Source: a bacterium
GTDB taxonomy: Bacteria; Bacteroidota; Ignavibacteria; Kapaibacteriales; UBA2268
Direction of reading: 5' to 3'
Assembly: GCA_024710535.1 (NCBI GenBank)
Contig: JANJUO010000514.1
Coordinates: forward strand, 1-8,076
Length of the DNA: 8,076 bases
The position numbers and the translations under genes were made by a program. Shown here one piece after another: positions 1 through 6,516 of this stretch. The notes under the pieces are model-generated. The model was not told where the DNA came from. It made no database searches and saw only the letters and a list, made by a program, of their open reading frames with translations. Every line of letters starts with the position of its first letter. Position 1 is the stretch's first letter.

Positions 1-1
1 A

Positions 2-1927
2 TATCAAAGACCAAGAAGAACTAATTGGTGGATACCAATATTGATTATTGGTGGTATTGTTGTGCTGTTTTTTGTATTTATTGCAGTTATATTCTCTACT
101 TTTGCAGGTTCTTTTTCAACTGCATTCGAAGAGGAAAAAGTTGAGGTTAGAGATAATTCCGTACTCTATGTTACTTTTGAAGGTGGATTGAATGAATATT
201 CACAGAAAAATCCATTTGAAGCATTCGGTATGGGCGGAAGTAGTGGTGCCTCGTTTCTTGAAACAATAAATGCCATCAAATTAGCGAAAAAAGATGACAA
301 AATTAAAGGTATTTATATCAAGCCGGGATTTAGTCCGATTGGCTGGGCAAAAGCACAAGAAATCCAAGATGTTTTGAAAGATTTCAAGACTTCCGGTAAA
401 TTCATTTATGCATTTATCGAAGTTGGCGATGAAGCAATGTATTACAACACTCTTGCCGCTGATACTATTTTTATGCCAACGGAAGGTATTATGGAAATGA
501 ACGGTTTTGGAGCATCTTCATTGTTCTTGACAGGTTTGATGGAGAAGATAGGCGTCAAATATCATGTAGAGCATTTCGAAGACTTCAAATCTGCTGCTGA
601 TATGTATAAGGATAAAAAATATGGTGATTCCGCAAAATACCAACTTAGAGTATTGCTAAATCAAAGATATAATATATTTTCGGATGCAATTGCCAATGCA
701 AGAAAATTATCCAAAGAAAGCATAAAAGAAATTCTTGATAGAGGTGTTTATACTGCCGATTCTTTGAAAGCATTGGGCTTCATTGATGTTTTGGCAACCG
801 AACAATCTGTTAAAGAATTTCTAAAAGCAAAAGTTGAAGGCAAAAATTATGACTTCGATGTAAAAAATTATACTTACGAAGAGCCAAAGAAAAAAGAAAC
901 AAAGATAAAATTATTATCAGTTTCATCTTATTTATCTGGTGAAAATGTTTCCCAAAATGATGTTGTTTATGATGATAATACTCAAATTGCAATTATTAAC
1001 GGAGTTGGCGCCATTACATCCGGAACTGCTTCTGGCGGATTCGGTGGAGAATTCGAAATCAAATCGGGTGATTTTGTTAAATATTTGAAATCAGCACGTG
1101 AAGATAAGAATATCAAGGCAATTATTCTTAGAATCGATAGCCCGGGTGGATCTGTAATTGCATCCGATGAGATCTGGGAAGAAATTATGAAGACCAGAAA
1201 AGTCAAACCTGTATATGCTTCAATGGCAAATGTAGCGGCATCCGGTGGTTATTATATGGCAATGGCTTGCGATACAATAATTGCTCATCCAGCTACCATT
1301 ACCGGCTCGATTGGTGTGGTTATGGCTGTTCCTAATCTTAGCGGATTGATGAGCAAATTAGATCTCACTGCTGATACAATTAATACAAATACTTCAGCAC
1401 AATTTATGAATGGAATGTTCCCTTATGATGATAAACAGAAAACACAACTTCATCAACTATCTCAAAGTATTTATTACAGATTTTTGAGTAGAGTTGCTGA
1501 AAGTCGCGGAAAAACATTCGACCAAGTTCGCGCTATTGCAAAGGGAAGAGTATGGACTGGCGAAGATGCCCATAAAATTGGTTTGGTGGACACTTTAGGC
1601 GGTCTTCAAACAACATTAAATATTGCCAAAAGAAGATTAGGCATCAATGCTGATACAAAAGTAAGAGTTAGAATTTATCCTGAAAAAGAAGATGAATTCC
1701 AAGCAATTCTTAAAGCATTTGGATTGAAAAAATCAGGTGATGAAGATGTTTCTTCAAAAGTTGATTTCGCAAAAATGCTTGGACTTGACGCAAAATCTTT
1801 GCTTATGTCGATAGATGCACTTCCCGCAGAAATGAAAAACAGCATTTATTACTCAATGAATATTGCAAAAATTGCACAAAAAGAAAATGCACTTGTAGCA
1901 ATGCCATATTTAATTGAAATTAAATAA
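2..1927 (+). CDS. sppA: Signal peptide peptidase SppA, 67K type (5' end outside window)
   Basis: Membrane-anchored serine protease of family S49, which in characterised members degrades signal peptides left in the membrane after protein export. The frame is open to the window edge: 13 sense codons precede the TTG at 41, including a basic stretch (RPRR) and NWW that lead straight into the hydrophobic anchor, so the TTG is not the real start and the gene is 5'-partial. Numbering from that TTG, residues 1-19 complete a transmembrane segment. Two S49 domains follow. The first carries Lys183 in DFKSAADMY, equivalent to the catalytic general-base Lys of E. coli SppA. The second has RIDSPGGS at 364-371 and the nucleophile Ser401 in AASGGYY. 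TGSIGVV (421-427) is also typical. At 641 or more residues it matches the long, duplicated form (E. coli 618) rather than the short 36K form. Both catalytic residues are present, so it should be active. A terminator follows directly, so it is the last gene of its transcript. Confidence 0.95.
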   Translation, partial: YQRPRRTNWWIPILIIGGIVVLFFVFIAVIFSTFAGSFSTAFEEEKVEVRDNSVLYVTFEGGLNEYSQKNPFEAFGMGGSSGASFLETINAIKLAKKDDKIKGIYIKPGFSPIGWAKAQEIQDVLKDFKTSGKFIYAFIEVGDEAMYYNTLAADTIFMPTEGIMEMNGFGASSLFLTGLMEKIGVKYHVEHFEDFKSAADMYKDKKYGDSAKYQLRVLLNQRYNIFSDAIANARKLSKESIKEILDRGVYTADSLKALGFIDVLATEQSVKEFLKAKVEGKNYDFDVKNYTYEEPKKKETKIKLLSVSSYLSGENVSQNDVVYDDNTQIAIINGVGAITSGTASGGFGGEFEIKSGDFVKYLKSAREDKNIKAIILRIDSPGGSVIASDEIWEEIMKTRKVKPVYASMANVAASGGYYMAMACDTIIAHPATITGSIGVVMAVPNLSGLMSKLDLTADTINTNTSAQFMNGMFPYDDKQKTQLHQLSQSIYYRFLSRVAESRGKTFDQVRAIAKGRVWTGEDAHKIGLVDTLGGLQTTLNIAKRRLGINADTKVRVRIYPEKEDEFQAILKAFGLKKSGDEDVSSKVDFAKMLGLDAKSLLMSIDALPAEMKNSIYYSMNIAKIAQKENALVAMPYLIEIK

Positions 1928-1944
1928 GAGAAAAATGATTTATC

Positions 1945-1985
1945 AAAAAAGAGTGTTATTGTTTTCGGTAACACTCTTTTTTTTT
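1945..1985 (+). terminator. Rho-independent terminator after sppA, possibly bidirectional
   Basis: The 8-bp stem GAGTGTTA (1951-1958) pairs with TAACACTC (1969-1976) around a 10-nt loop. It is followed by nine T residues (1977-1985) and preceded by six A residues (1945-1950), which extend the stem and would act as the T tract for transcripts arriving from the right. It lies 17 nt after the sppA stop codon. Confidence 0.88.
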
Positions 1986-1996
1986 AATTTTTAATT

Positions 1997-2368
1997 TTAT
2001 AGCATTTTGCCATCAAAGATATAATGCTCAATTGAAAAATATCTATAAAACTCGAAATTGGTGCTATTTACTTGCTCATTCTGAACAGAGAATACCGTTA
2101 ATTTTAGATTGGGTTGAGTAAGGTATTTGCGGCAGTCATAAGAATTGTCTCTATATTTTGTGAATTAGCTCTGCAGGTGTGTTTGAATTATATTGAAGAA
2201 TAAGAAATTTCAATTGACGTCAAAAGGTCTGTCTGTACTGTTACAAAATTTCCCTGAATCGATGTTAATATTACTGAAAAAATCCAAAACTTTCTCTCTG
2301 AAAAATTGAAATTTACTGCAATTGGCTAAAATTTCTCGGAAAAGTCAATTGTAATCTAAGTTATGCAT
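1997..2368 (-). pseudogene. Possible decayed minus-strand reading frame, unidentified
   Basis: On the minus strand, one frame from an ATG at 2366-2368 to a TAA at 1997-1999 is interrupted by only three stops (2345-2347, 2210-2212, 2165-2167). The last uninterrupted piece has about 55 codons and ends in SIEHYIFDGKML. It stops 12 nt before a hairpin whose A tract would terminate minus-strand transcripts. The composition looks protein-like, and at this A+T content more stops would be expected by chance. I recognise no family, there is no clear ribosome binding site, and the plus strand also has a 39-codon open stretch here, so this could be chance. It is offered as the only coding hint in this 490-base stretch upstream of the repeats. 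Confidence 0.2.
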
Positions 2369-2476
2369 TTAAATAATTTAAAAAAGTGCAAGGAAAACAA
2401 CAAACTGCTGAAACAGAATCAAAAAAATTACATTGAAATATCTATTCCGATAAATGGTTTTAAGATTTCGTTGAAT

Positions 2477-2601
2477 CGGAAATCATTGACCACTCAGCGG
2501 AAATCATTAACCACCCAACGGAAATCATTGACCACTCAACGGAAATCATTGACCACCCAACGGAAATCATTGACCACCCAACGGTAAACACTAACCACCG
2601 G
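2477..2601 (+). repeat. 21-bp tandem repeat, five near-identical copies plus a degenerate sixth
   Basis: Units start at 2477, 2498, 2519, 2540 and 2561, each 21 nt, beginning CGGAAATCATT and continuing with a GACCAC core (AACCAC in unit 2). Only three positions vary among the five copies. A degenerate copy follows (2582-2601), and a further weak one begins at 2602 (CGGAAAGTACC). A degenerate half-unit seems to precede the array (TCGTTGAATCGG). On the plus strand the array lies at the end of an open frame starting at ATG 2363 and ending in TAA at 2585-2587. That frame reads the units as the heptapeptide KSLTTQR five times, after a Lys/Asn-rich segment. It has no Shine-Dalgarno sequence and no recognisable domain, so I do not call it a gene, but every difference between units is synonymous in it. 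The copies abut without spacers, so this is not a CRISPR array. Confidence 0.9.
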
Positions 2602-2677
2602 CGGAAAGTACCTCCCATCGTCTCATTTTCTGCTCATTTCGATACGATTCTGCCTATCATTCAATGAGTGGTTAGTG
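2589..2677. repeat. Inverted repeat, 10-bp arms, linking tandem repeat to an inverted partial copy
   Basis: CACTAACCAC (2589-2598) is the perfect reverse complement of GTGGTTAGTG (2668-2677), with 69 nt between. The right arm and its flank, read on the minus strand, resemble the 21-bp unit (CACTAACCACTCA against CATTGACCACTCA). The same repeat family therefore appears to be present in both orientations. A second nested pair, TTCGATACG (2638-2646) and CGTATCGAA (2720-2728), overlaps it. Confidence 0.6.
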
Positions 2678-2680
2678 CCG

Positions 2681-2728
2681 TTCGAAGTATTTCGACAAGC
2701 TCAATAAGCACACGTAGTGCGTATCGAA
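2681..2728. repeat. REP-like intergenic element, copy A
   Basis: This 48-nt element starts TTCGAAGTATTTCGACAAGC and ends GTATCGAA. It matches copy B at 42 of 48 positions. Inside is a short hairpin GCAC-ACGTA-GTGC (2708-2720), and both ends carry TTCGA/TCGAA. The core TTCGACAAGCTCAATA resembles short palindromic repeats I recall as common between genes in many environmental and Bacteroidota genomes; that resemblance is from memory only. Confidence 0.75.
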
Positions 2729-2760
2729 CCGAACTAAGGAACTTTTGCGGATTTGTGCTA

Positions 2761-2808
2761 TTCGTAGTATTTCAATAGGCTCAATAAGCACACTTAGTGC
2801 ATATCGAA
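2761..2808. repeat. REP-like intergenic element, copy B
   Basis: Second copy of the 48-nt element, in the same orientation and exactly 80 nt downstream of copy A, with six substitutions. It keeps the internal hairpin arms GCAC and GTGC around ACTTA and the terminal TCGAA. The 32 nt between the copies do not match the element. Confidence 0.75.
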
Positions 2809-2915
2809 ACAAACAAAATGCAATATGGATGGTAGATATTTGTTGAAATATTAAGCAAATTTGTGTAAGAAATTACTTTGATTATAAATTACTATATCAT
2901 TTGTTAATTATTTAG

Positions 2916-2923
2916 TATTTTTG
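2916..2923 (+). promoter_or_regulatory. Putative Bacteroidota-type -7 element for prfA
   Basis: TATTTTTG fits the Bacteroidota -7 consensus TAnnTTTG and is followed by CA, as is common. It would place the transcription start near 2929-2931, giving a leader of about 25 nt before prfA. The best upstream TTTG candidates are either too close (2900-2903, 12-nt gap) or too far (2877-2880), so only the -7 half is supported. Confidence 0.45.
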
Positions 2924-2955
2924 CACTTTGTTTTTATAAAATTCTCAGAAAAAGA

Positions 2956-4035
2956 ATGTACGATAAAATTAGTTCCATTTTGGAAAAGCATAAAAGTGTT
3001 GAGGAAAAGTTAAATTCTCCCGACATTATGAGTGACGTAAAAAGGTATAAAGAACTTTCGCGTGAGTTTAAGCAATTAAAAAAAGTTACCGATGTTGGTG
3101 TGAAATACATCAAGTTATGCGATGACCTTGCTTCAAACAAAGAACTTATTAATTCTAAAGAAACCGAGCCGGAACTTAGAGAAATGGCTTATGAAGAAAA
3201 TGAAGAATTGAATAAGGAAATCGAAATTATCGAAAATCAATTGAGAGTACTTTTGATTCCGAAAGACCCGAATGATTTGAAAAATTGCGTTGTTGAAATC
3301 AGAGCAGGTACAGGTGGAGACGAAGCGGCAATTTTTGCAGGTGATTTATTCCGTATGTATCAACATTTTTCAGAGAGAAAGAAATTCAATATTGATGTAA
3401 TAGATTTCAATGAAAGTGAAAAAGGTGGTTTCAAGGAAATAGTTTTTTCAATTTCAGGCGATGATGTTTATGGTACAATGAAGTTCGAAAGTGGTGTTCA
3501 TAGAGTTCAAAGAGTTCCCGAAACAGAAGCTCAAGGCAGAGTTCACACTTCTGCGGCAACAGTGGCAATTCTTCCTGAGGCAGAAGATATTGATATCGAA
3601 ATTCGAGAAGAAGATCTAAGAATCGATATTTATAGAGCCGGCGGAAAAGGTGGTCAGAATGTTAATAAAGTGGAAACTGCAGTTCGTCTTGTTCATAATC
3701 CAACAGGTCTTGTTGTTCAATGTCAGGAAGAACGCTCTCAGCTCAAGAATCGCGAGAAAGCAATGAAAGTGCTTCGCTCACGATTATATGAACTTGAATT
3801 GAAAAAGCAAAATGACGAAATGGCTTCAACGAGAAAATCTATGGTGAAGACCGGTGATCGTTCTGAGAAAATCAGAACTTATAATTATCCACAAAACCGT
3901 GTTACCGACCATAGACTTGAAGGTGAAGGCAAAAATTATTCCTTACAAGATGTAATGACTGGAAATTTGCTAACGGTTATTGAAAATCTACAGATTGCAG
4001 AGCAGGCAGAATTGCTCAATCAATCTTTGGATTAA
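2956..4035 (+). CDS. prfA: Peptide chain release factor 1 (RF1)
   Basis: Cytoplasmic class I release factor that reads UAA and UAG in the ribosomal A site and triggers peptidyl-tRNA hydrolysis. At 359 residues it has the usual RF1 length. Domain 1 is the charged N-terminal helical part (about 1-100). The codon-recognition tripeptide PxT appears as PET at 188-190 in HRVQRVPETEAQGR, which is diagnostic for RF1; RF2 would have SPF. The catalytic GGQ is at 232-234, and its Gln is the residue methylated by PrmC in known systems. The surrounding AGGKGGQNVNKVETAVR resembles the RF2 version of this loop more than the SGAGGQHVN of typical RF1, but the PET motif, the length and the absence of an RF2-style programmed frameshift keep the RF1 call. 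The ATG at 2956 has only a weak purine-rich stretch (AGAAAAAG) before it. prmC is not adjacent. It is monocistronic as seen: promoter-like element upstream, strong terminator downstream. Confidence 0.96.
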   Translation: MYDKISSILEKHKSVEEKLNSPDIMSDVKRYKELSREFKQLKKVTDVGVKYIKLCDDLASNKELINSKETEPELREMAYEENEELNKEIEIIENQLRVLLIPKDPNDLKNCVVEIRAGTGGDEAAIFAGDLFRMYQHFSERKKFNIDVIDFNESEKGGFKEIVFSISGDDVYGTMKFESGVHRVQRVPETEAQGRVHTSAATVAILPEAEDIDIEIREEDLRIDIYRAGGKGGQNVNKVETAVRLVHNPTGLVVQCQEERSQLKNREKAMKVLRSRLYELELKKQNDEMASTRKSMVKTGDRSEKIRTYNYPQNRVTDHRLEGEGKNYSLQDVMTGNLLTVIENLQIAEQAELLNQSLD

Positions 4036-4050
4036 AGTTGAATATTGAAG

Positions 4051-4118
4051 AATGTCTGTTTTGATTCGATTCAGAACAGACATTTTTATTTTACAGACAT
4101 TTGATTTTATTTTTTTTT
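4051..4118 (+). terminator. Rho-independent terminator after prfA with duplicated 3' arm
   Basis: AATGTCTGTTTTGA (4051-4064) pairs with TCAGAACAGACATT (4071-4084) as a 14-bp stem with one G-U pair and a 6-nt loop, then a T-rich run. The 3' arm is partly repeated: ACAGACATTT occurs at 4076-4085 and again at 4093-4102, and a nine-T tract follows at 4110-4118. The left arm could pair with either copy, though the near one gives the longer stem. Confidence 0.9.
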
Positions 4119-4138
4119 GTAAATTATCAATAAAAATA

Positions 4139-4171
4139 TTGATGACTTTAAACAAAAAAAACATATCTTTG
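4139..4171 (+). promoter_or_regulatory. Putative Bacteroidota-type promoter of the downstream operon
   Basis: TATCTTTG (4164-4171) fits TAnnTTTG. A TTG at 4139-4141 lies 22 nt upstream of it, within the spacing I recall for Bacteroidota -33/-7 promoters. It sits after the prfA terminator and about 48 nt before the first operon ATG, where a promoter is required. Confidence 0.55.
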
Positions 4172-4218
4172 TATTTTTCGTTTTAACCTTTTGATTTACA
4201 TTTATTTGGAGATTGTAG

Positions 4219-4701
4219 ATGGAACAGGAAAATAAGAGTCAGATATGGATTTGGGTGGCAATTTCAATAGCAACTGTATTGGTTGTGGTAGTTGCGGCGT
4301 ATTTTGTATTGAACAAAATTGACCCAAAAGAATCAGTTTCTGTCAATCAAAAACCCGATTCTCCAACGTTTGGAGAGCAATATTTGGATTCGATGAAATT
4401 CGAAATTGATTTACAAAAGAATTATGTTGGAACCAAAACAGACAACAATGGAAGTGTAAATGCATTACTTCTCCAAATCAAAAACGTAAACAAGCAATTA
4501 AATTCGTTTGATTATGTATTGAATGTTGGTGTTCAGTCGAGAAATTCTGCAAGTGGAACAATTGACTTTAATAAAGCAACTATTTATTCAACAGAATTTG
4601 GAGAACTAACTTTTAGGGTTGATTCTGTTGGCAGAATATTGTTAAATAATAAAGACAAAAATATTTATCCGAAATTTGAATTATCAGAGGAAATAAAATG
4701 A
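4219..4701 (+). CDS. Single-pass membrane protein of unknown function
   Basis: I recognise no family. The 160-residue protein has a short hydrophilic start (MEQENKSQ), one strong transmembrane helix at about 9-31 (rich in Val, Ile and Ala, no lipobox or clear cleavage site), and a soluble tail of about 130 residues. The tail is probably outside the cytoplasmic membrane. Residues 55-105 are amphipathic (LLLQIKNVNKQLNSFDYVLNV), and 112-145 look like alternating beta strands (GTIDFNKATIYS, ELTFRVDSVGRILL). The start is well supported: GGAGA at 4208-4212 lies 6 nt before the ATG. It is the first gene of the operon, and its stop overlaps the start of the lipoprotein gene by ATGA, suggesting coupled translation and perhaps a shared envelope role. 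It is probably a lineage-specific protein. Confidence 0.85.
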   Translation: MEQENKSQIWIWVAISIATVLVVVVAAYFVLNKIDPKESVSVNQKPDSPTFGEQYLDSMKFEIDLQKNYVGTKTDNNGSVNALLLQIKNVNKQLNSFDYVLNVGVQSRNSASGTIDFNKATIYSTEFGELTFRVDSVGRILLNNKDKNIYPKFELSEEIK

Positions 4702-5588
4702 AAATAAAATTACTATTTACTATATTGCTGGCAACACTATTTTTTGCAATTCTTGCCTGCAATAAGGAAGAAGAAATCCCTGCTGAAGAAATTGGATCTG
4801 TGGATGGGAATTCTTCTATTAATGAACGCGAGCAAAAATTTCAGCAACTTCAGGATAGTTTGCTCCAAAATTATGCTTCTGCAATCAGTTTGGTAAATCG
4901 AATAGATGACGAATTAAGCAAAATTGCCAATGTACCAAACAAAGCAGAGGGCAGTTCTTACGAACAGCAAATTATCCAAAAAATTGAGTATCTTGCTTTC
5001 CAATTAAAAACCAGGAATGAAGATATTGCAAGATTAGAAAAAAAACTGAAACAAATTAGTGGCAAAAACAAAGAGCTTACTGAAAAAATTGCTACTCTTG
5101 AAAATATTATTGCCGAAAAGAACAAAATTATCGAAACTCAAAATGAAAGAATCAATAAACTTGAAGCAGATTTGGGTGTGGTTATTCAGGAGAGAGATAT
5201 TGCTTTGGAAGGAAAATCTCAGGTAGAAAGCCAGTTAGAACAGCAAATCACTGAAAAAAATACTGCGTTTTATATAATTGCCACTGAAAAAGAACTCGAA
5301 AAAGCTGGTATTATCAAAATGGAAGGAGAAGGATTTCTTGGAATTGGAGGAAAATGGATTCCAAATCCAGATGCAGAATTTGATAAATTTACAAAGATTA
5401 ATATTCTGACAAATACAGAATTTCCATTACCCGCAAATTTCAAAATTGATGAAATTGTTTCTTCGCATAATCAGAATTTTATATCATTAACGCAAAATGA
5501 AGCAGGTGCCGGCATTCTAAAAGTTACAAATCCTGATGGATTTTGGAAAGCCGATAAAAGATTGATAATTATAATTAGGGAAAAATAA
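4698..5588 (+). CDS. Coiled-coil lipoprotein, probably surface-exposed
   Basis: This 296-residue protein begins with a lipoprotein signal peptide (MKIKLLFTIL...) ending in the lipobox ILAC, which makes Cys21 the lipidated residue. The mature start CNKEEE resembles the Bacteroidota lipoprotein export signal (Lys followed by acidic residues just after Cys), which would send it to the outer face of the outer membrane; this is inference. Residues about 40-75 are helical, and 94-187 form a long Glu/Lys/Gln-rich coiled coil. A compact C-terminal domain follows from about 189: YIIATEKELEKAGII, then FLGIGGKW, KFTKINI and a late NPDGFW. This layout recalls a Bacteroidota lipoprotein family that I remember being annotated as Cbp1-like collagen-binding adhesins; that is memory, not a search result, and binding should not be assumed. 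The start overlaps the upstream stop by ATGA. The epimerase gene begins 7 nt after the stop. Confidence 0.9.
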   Translation: MKIKLLFTILLATLFFAILACNKEEEIPAEEIGSVDGNSSINEREQKFQQLQDSLLQNYASAISLVNRIDDELSKIANVPNKAEGSSYEQQIIQKIEYLAFQLKTRNEDIARLEKKLKQISGKNKELTEKIATLENIIAEKNKIIETQNERINKLEADLGVVIQERDIALEGKSQVESQLEQQITEKNTAFYIIATEKELEKAGIIKMEGEGFLGIGGKWIPNPDAEFDKFTKINILTNTEFPLPANFKIDEIVSSHNQNFISLTQNEAGAGILKVTNPDGFWKADKRLIIIIREK

Positions 5589-5595
5589 GAATCAG

Positions 5596-6516
5596 ATGAA
5601 AATTTGTGTAACCGGTGGAGCAGGATTTATCGCATCGAATATTGTTGATAAATATATTGAATTAGGTCATGATGTTGTTGTAATTGATAACTTATCAACT
5701 GGGAACAGAAACAACATCAATCCAAAAGCAAAATTTCATGAATTGGATGTTACTTCTGATAGAATTGAGAAGATTTTCGAAGAAGAAAAATTTGATATTC
5801 TAAATCATCATGCGGCGCAAGTTGATGTTAGGGTTTCAGTAAATAATCCAATTTTTGATGCTCAAACAAATATCATAGGTGGAGTGAATTTATTTAATTC
5901 AGCCGCAAAATCCGGCGTTAAGAAAATTATTTTTGCTTCTTCCGGTGGAACTGTTTATGGAGAGCAGACAATTTTTCCAGCTGATGAGTCTCATCCGACC
6001 GAACCTGTTTCACCTTATGGAATTTCCAAACTTGCAAATGAAAAATACATAAAATATTATAATTTAAATGATGGCATTGATTTTGTGATTTTTCGTTATG
6101 CAAATATTTATGGTCCAAGGCAAAATCCATTTGGCGAGGCTGGTGTTGTTGCCATATTTGCAAATAAAATGCTCAAAGGTGAGCAAGCATTCATAAATGG
6201 AGATGGCGAAAATACCCGTGATTATGTTTATGTCGATGATGTGGTAAATGCTAACGTTATTGCATTACAAGCAAATCTGAATGGTATATACAACATTGGT
6301 ACAGCAACAGAAAATGATGTAAATTATATTTTTAATTCTCTTAAGAAGATTATTGGTGCTGAATGTGATGAAATTCATAATCCTGCAAAGCCGGGCGAAC
6401 AGCGCCGAAGTGTTATTTCGTATCAAAAATTCAATGAAGTATGTGGATGGACTCCACAAACAAATTTGTTTGATGGACTCATCAAAACTGTTGATTTCTT
6501 CAAAAAATCAAAATGA
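5596..6516 (+). CDS. NAD-dependent epimerase, UDP-glucose 4-epimerase-like (extended SDR)
   Basis: Cytoplasmic extended short-chain dehydrogenase/reductase of 306 residues that probably interconverts UDP-glucose and UDP-galactose or the N-acetyl forms, for envelope polysaccharide. The N-terminal Rossmann motif is TGGAGFIAS (6-14); the third Gly of GxxGxxG is Ala13. An Asp at the end of the second strand (VIDNLSTG, D31) indicates NAD rather than NADP. HHAAQVDVRVSV (71-82) and ASSGGTVYG (114-122) are typical, and the catalytic pair is Tyr141/Lys145 in SPYGISK. FRYANIYGPRQ (166-176), NGDGENTRDYVYVDDV (201-216) and PGEQRRS (266-272) form the substrate side. The closest style is the short bacterial and archaeal GalE-like enzymes. 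Substrate cannot be fixed from sequence, so no gene symbol is given. It starts 7 nt after the lipoprotein stop, and its own stop overlaps the symporter start by ATGA. Confidence 0.92.
   Translation: MKICVTGGAGFIASNIVDKYIELGHDVVVIDNLSTGNRNNINPKAKFHELDVTSDRIEKIFEEEKFDILNHHAAQVDVRVSVNNPIFDAQTNIIGGVNLFNSAAKSGVKKIIFASSGGTVYGEQTIFPADESHPTEPVSPYGISKLANEKYIKYYNLNDGIDFVIFRYANIYGPRQNPFGEAGVVAIFANKMLKGEQAFINGDGENTRDYVYVDDVVNANVIALQANLNGIYNIGTATENDVNYIFNSLKKIIGAECDEIHNPAKPGEQRRSVISYQKFNEVCGWTPQTNLFDGLIKTVDFFKKSK

Noticed and set aside
810..1206. Two minus-strand open frames inside sppA
   Set aside because: They lie opposite a well-supported gene, have no family features, and reflect its codon use.
2002..2121. 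39-codon open stretch on the plus strand after the sppA terminator
   Set aside because: It has no start codon in frame, no ribosome binding site and no recognised similarity.
2363..2587. 74-codon plus-strand open frame ending in the tandem repeats, as a confident gene
   Set aside because: It has no Shine-Dalgarno sequence, no recognisable domain, and a Lys/Asn-rich start typical of AT-rich noncoding DNA. It is kept only as a finding because of the synonymous variation.
2477..2601. CRISPR array
   Set aside because: The 21-nt units abut directly with no unique spacers, and no cas gene is present.
2895..2903. TATCATTTG as a second promoter -7 element for prfA
   Set aside because: It has three bases, not two, between TA and TTTG, and no well-spaced upstream element; the site at 2916-2923 fits better.
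2934..3140. Minus-strand open frame over the prfA start
   Set aside because: Antisense shadow of prfA without supporting signals.
2956..4035. RF2 (prfB) suggested by the GKGGQNVNKVETA loop
   Set aside because: PET at the codon-recognition position, rather than SPF, and the uninterrupted 359-residue frame fit RF1.
5927..6459. Two minus-strand open frames inside the epimerase gene
   Set aside because: Antisense shadows; their translations are low-complexity or lack any domain pattern, while the plus-strand gene has full catalytic motifs.
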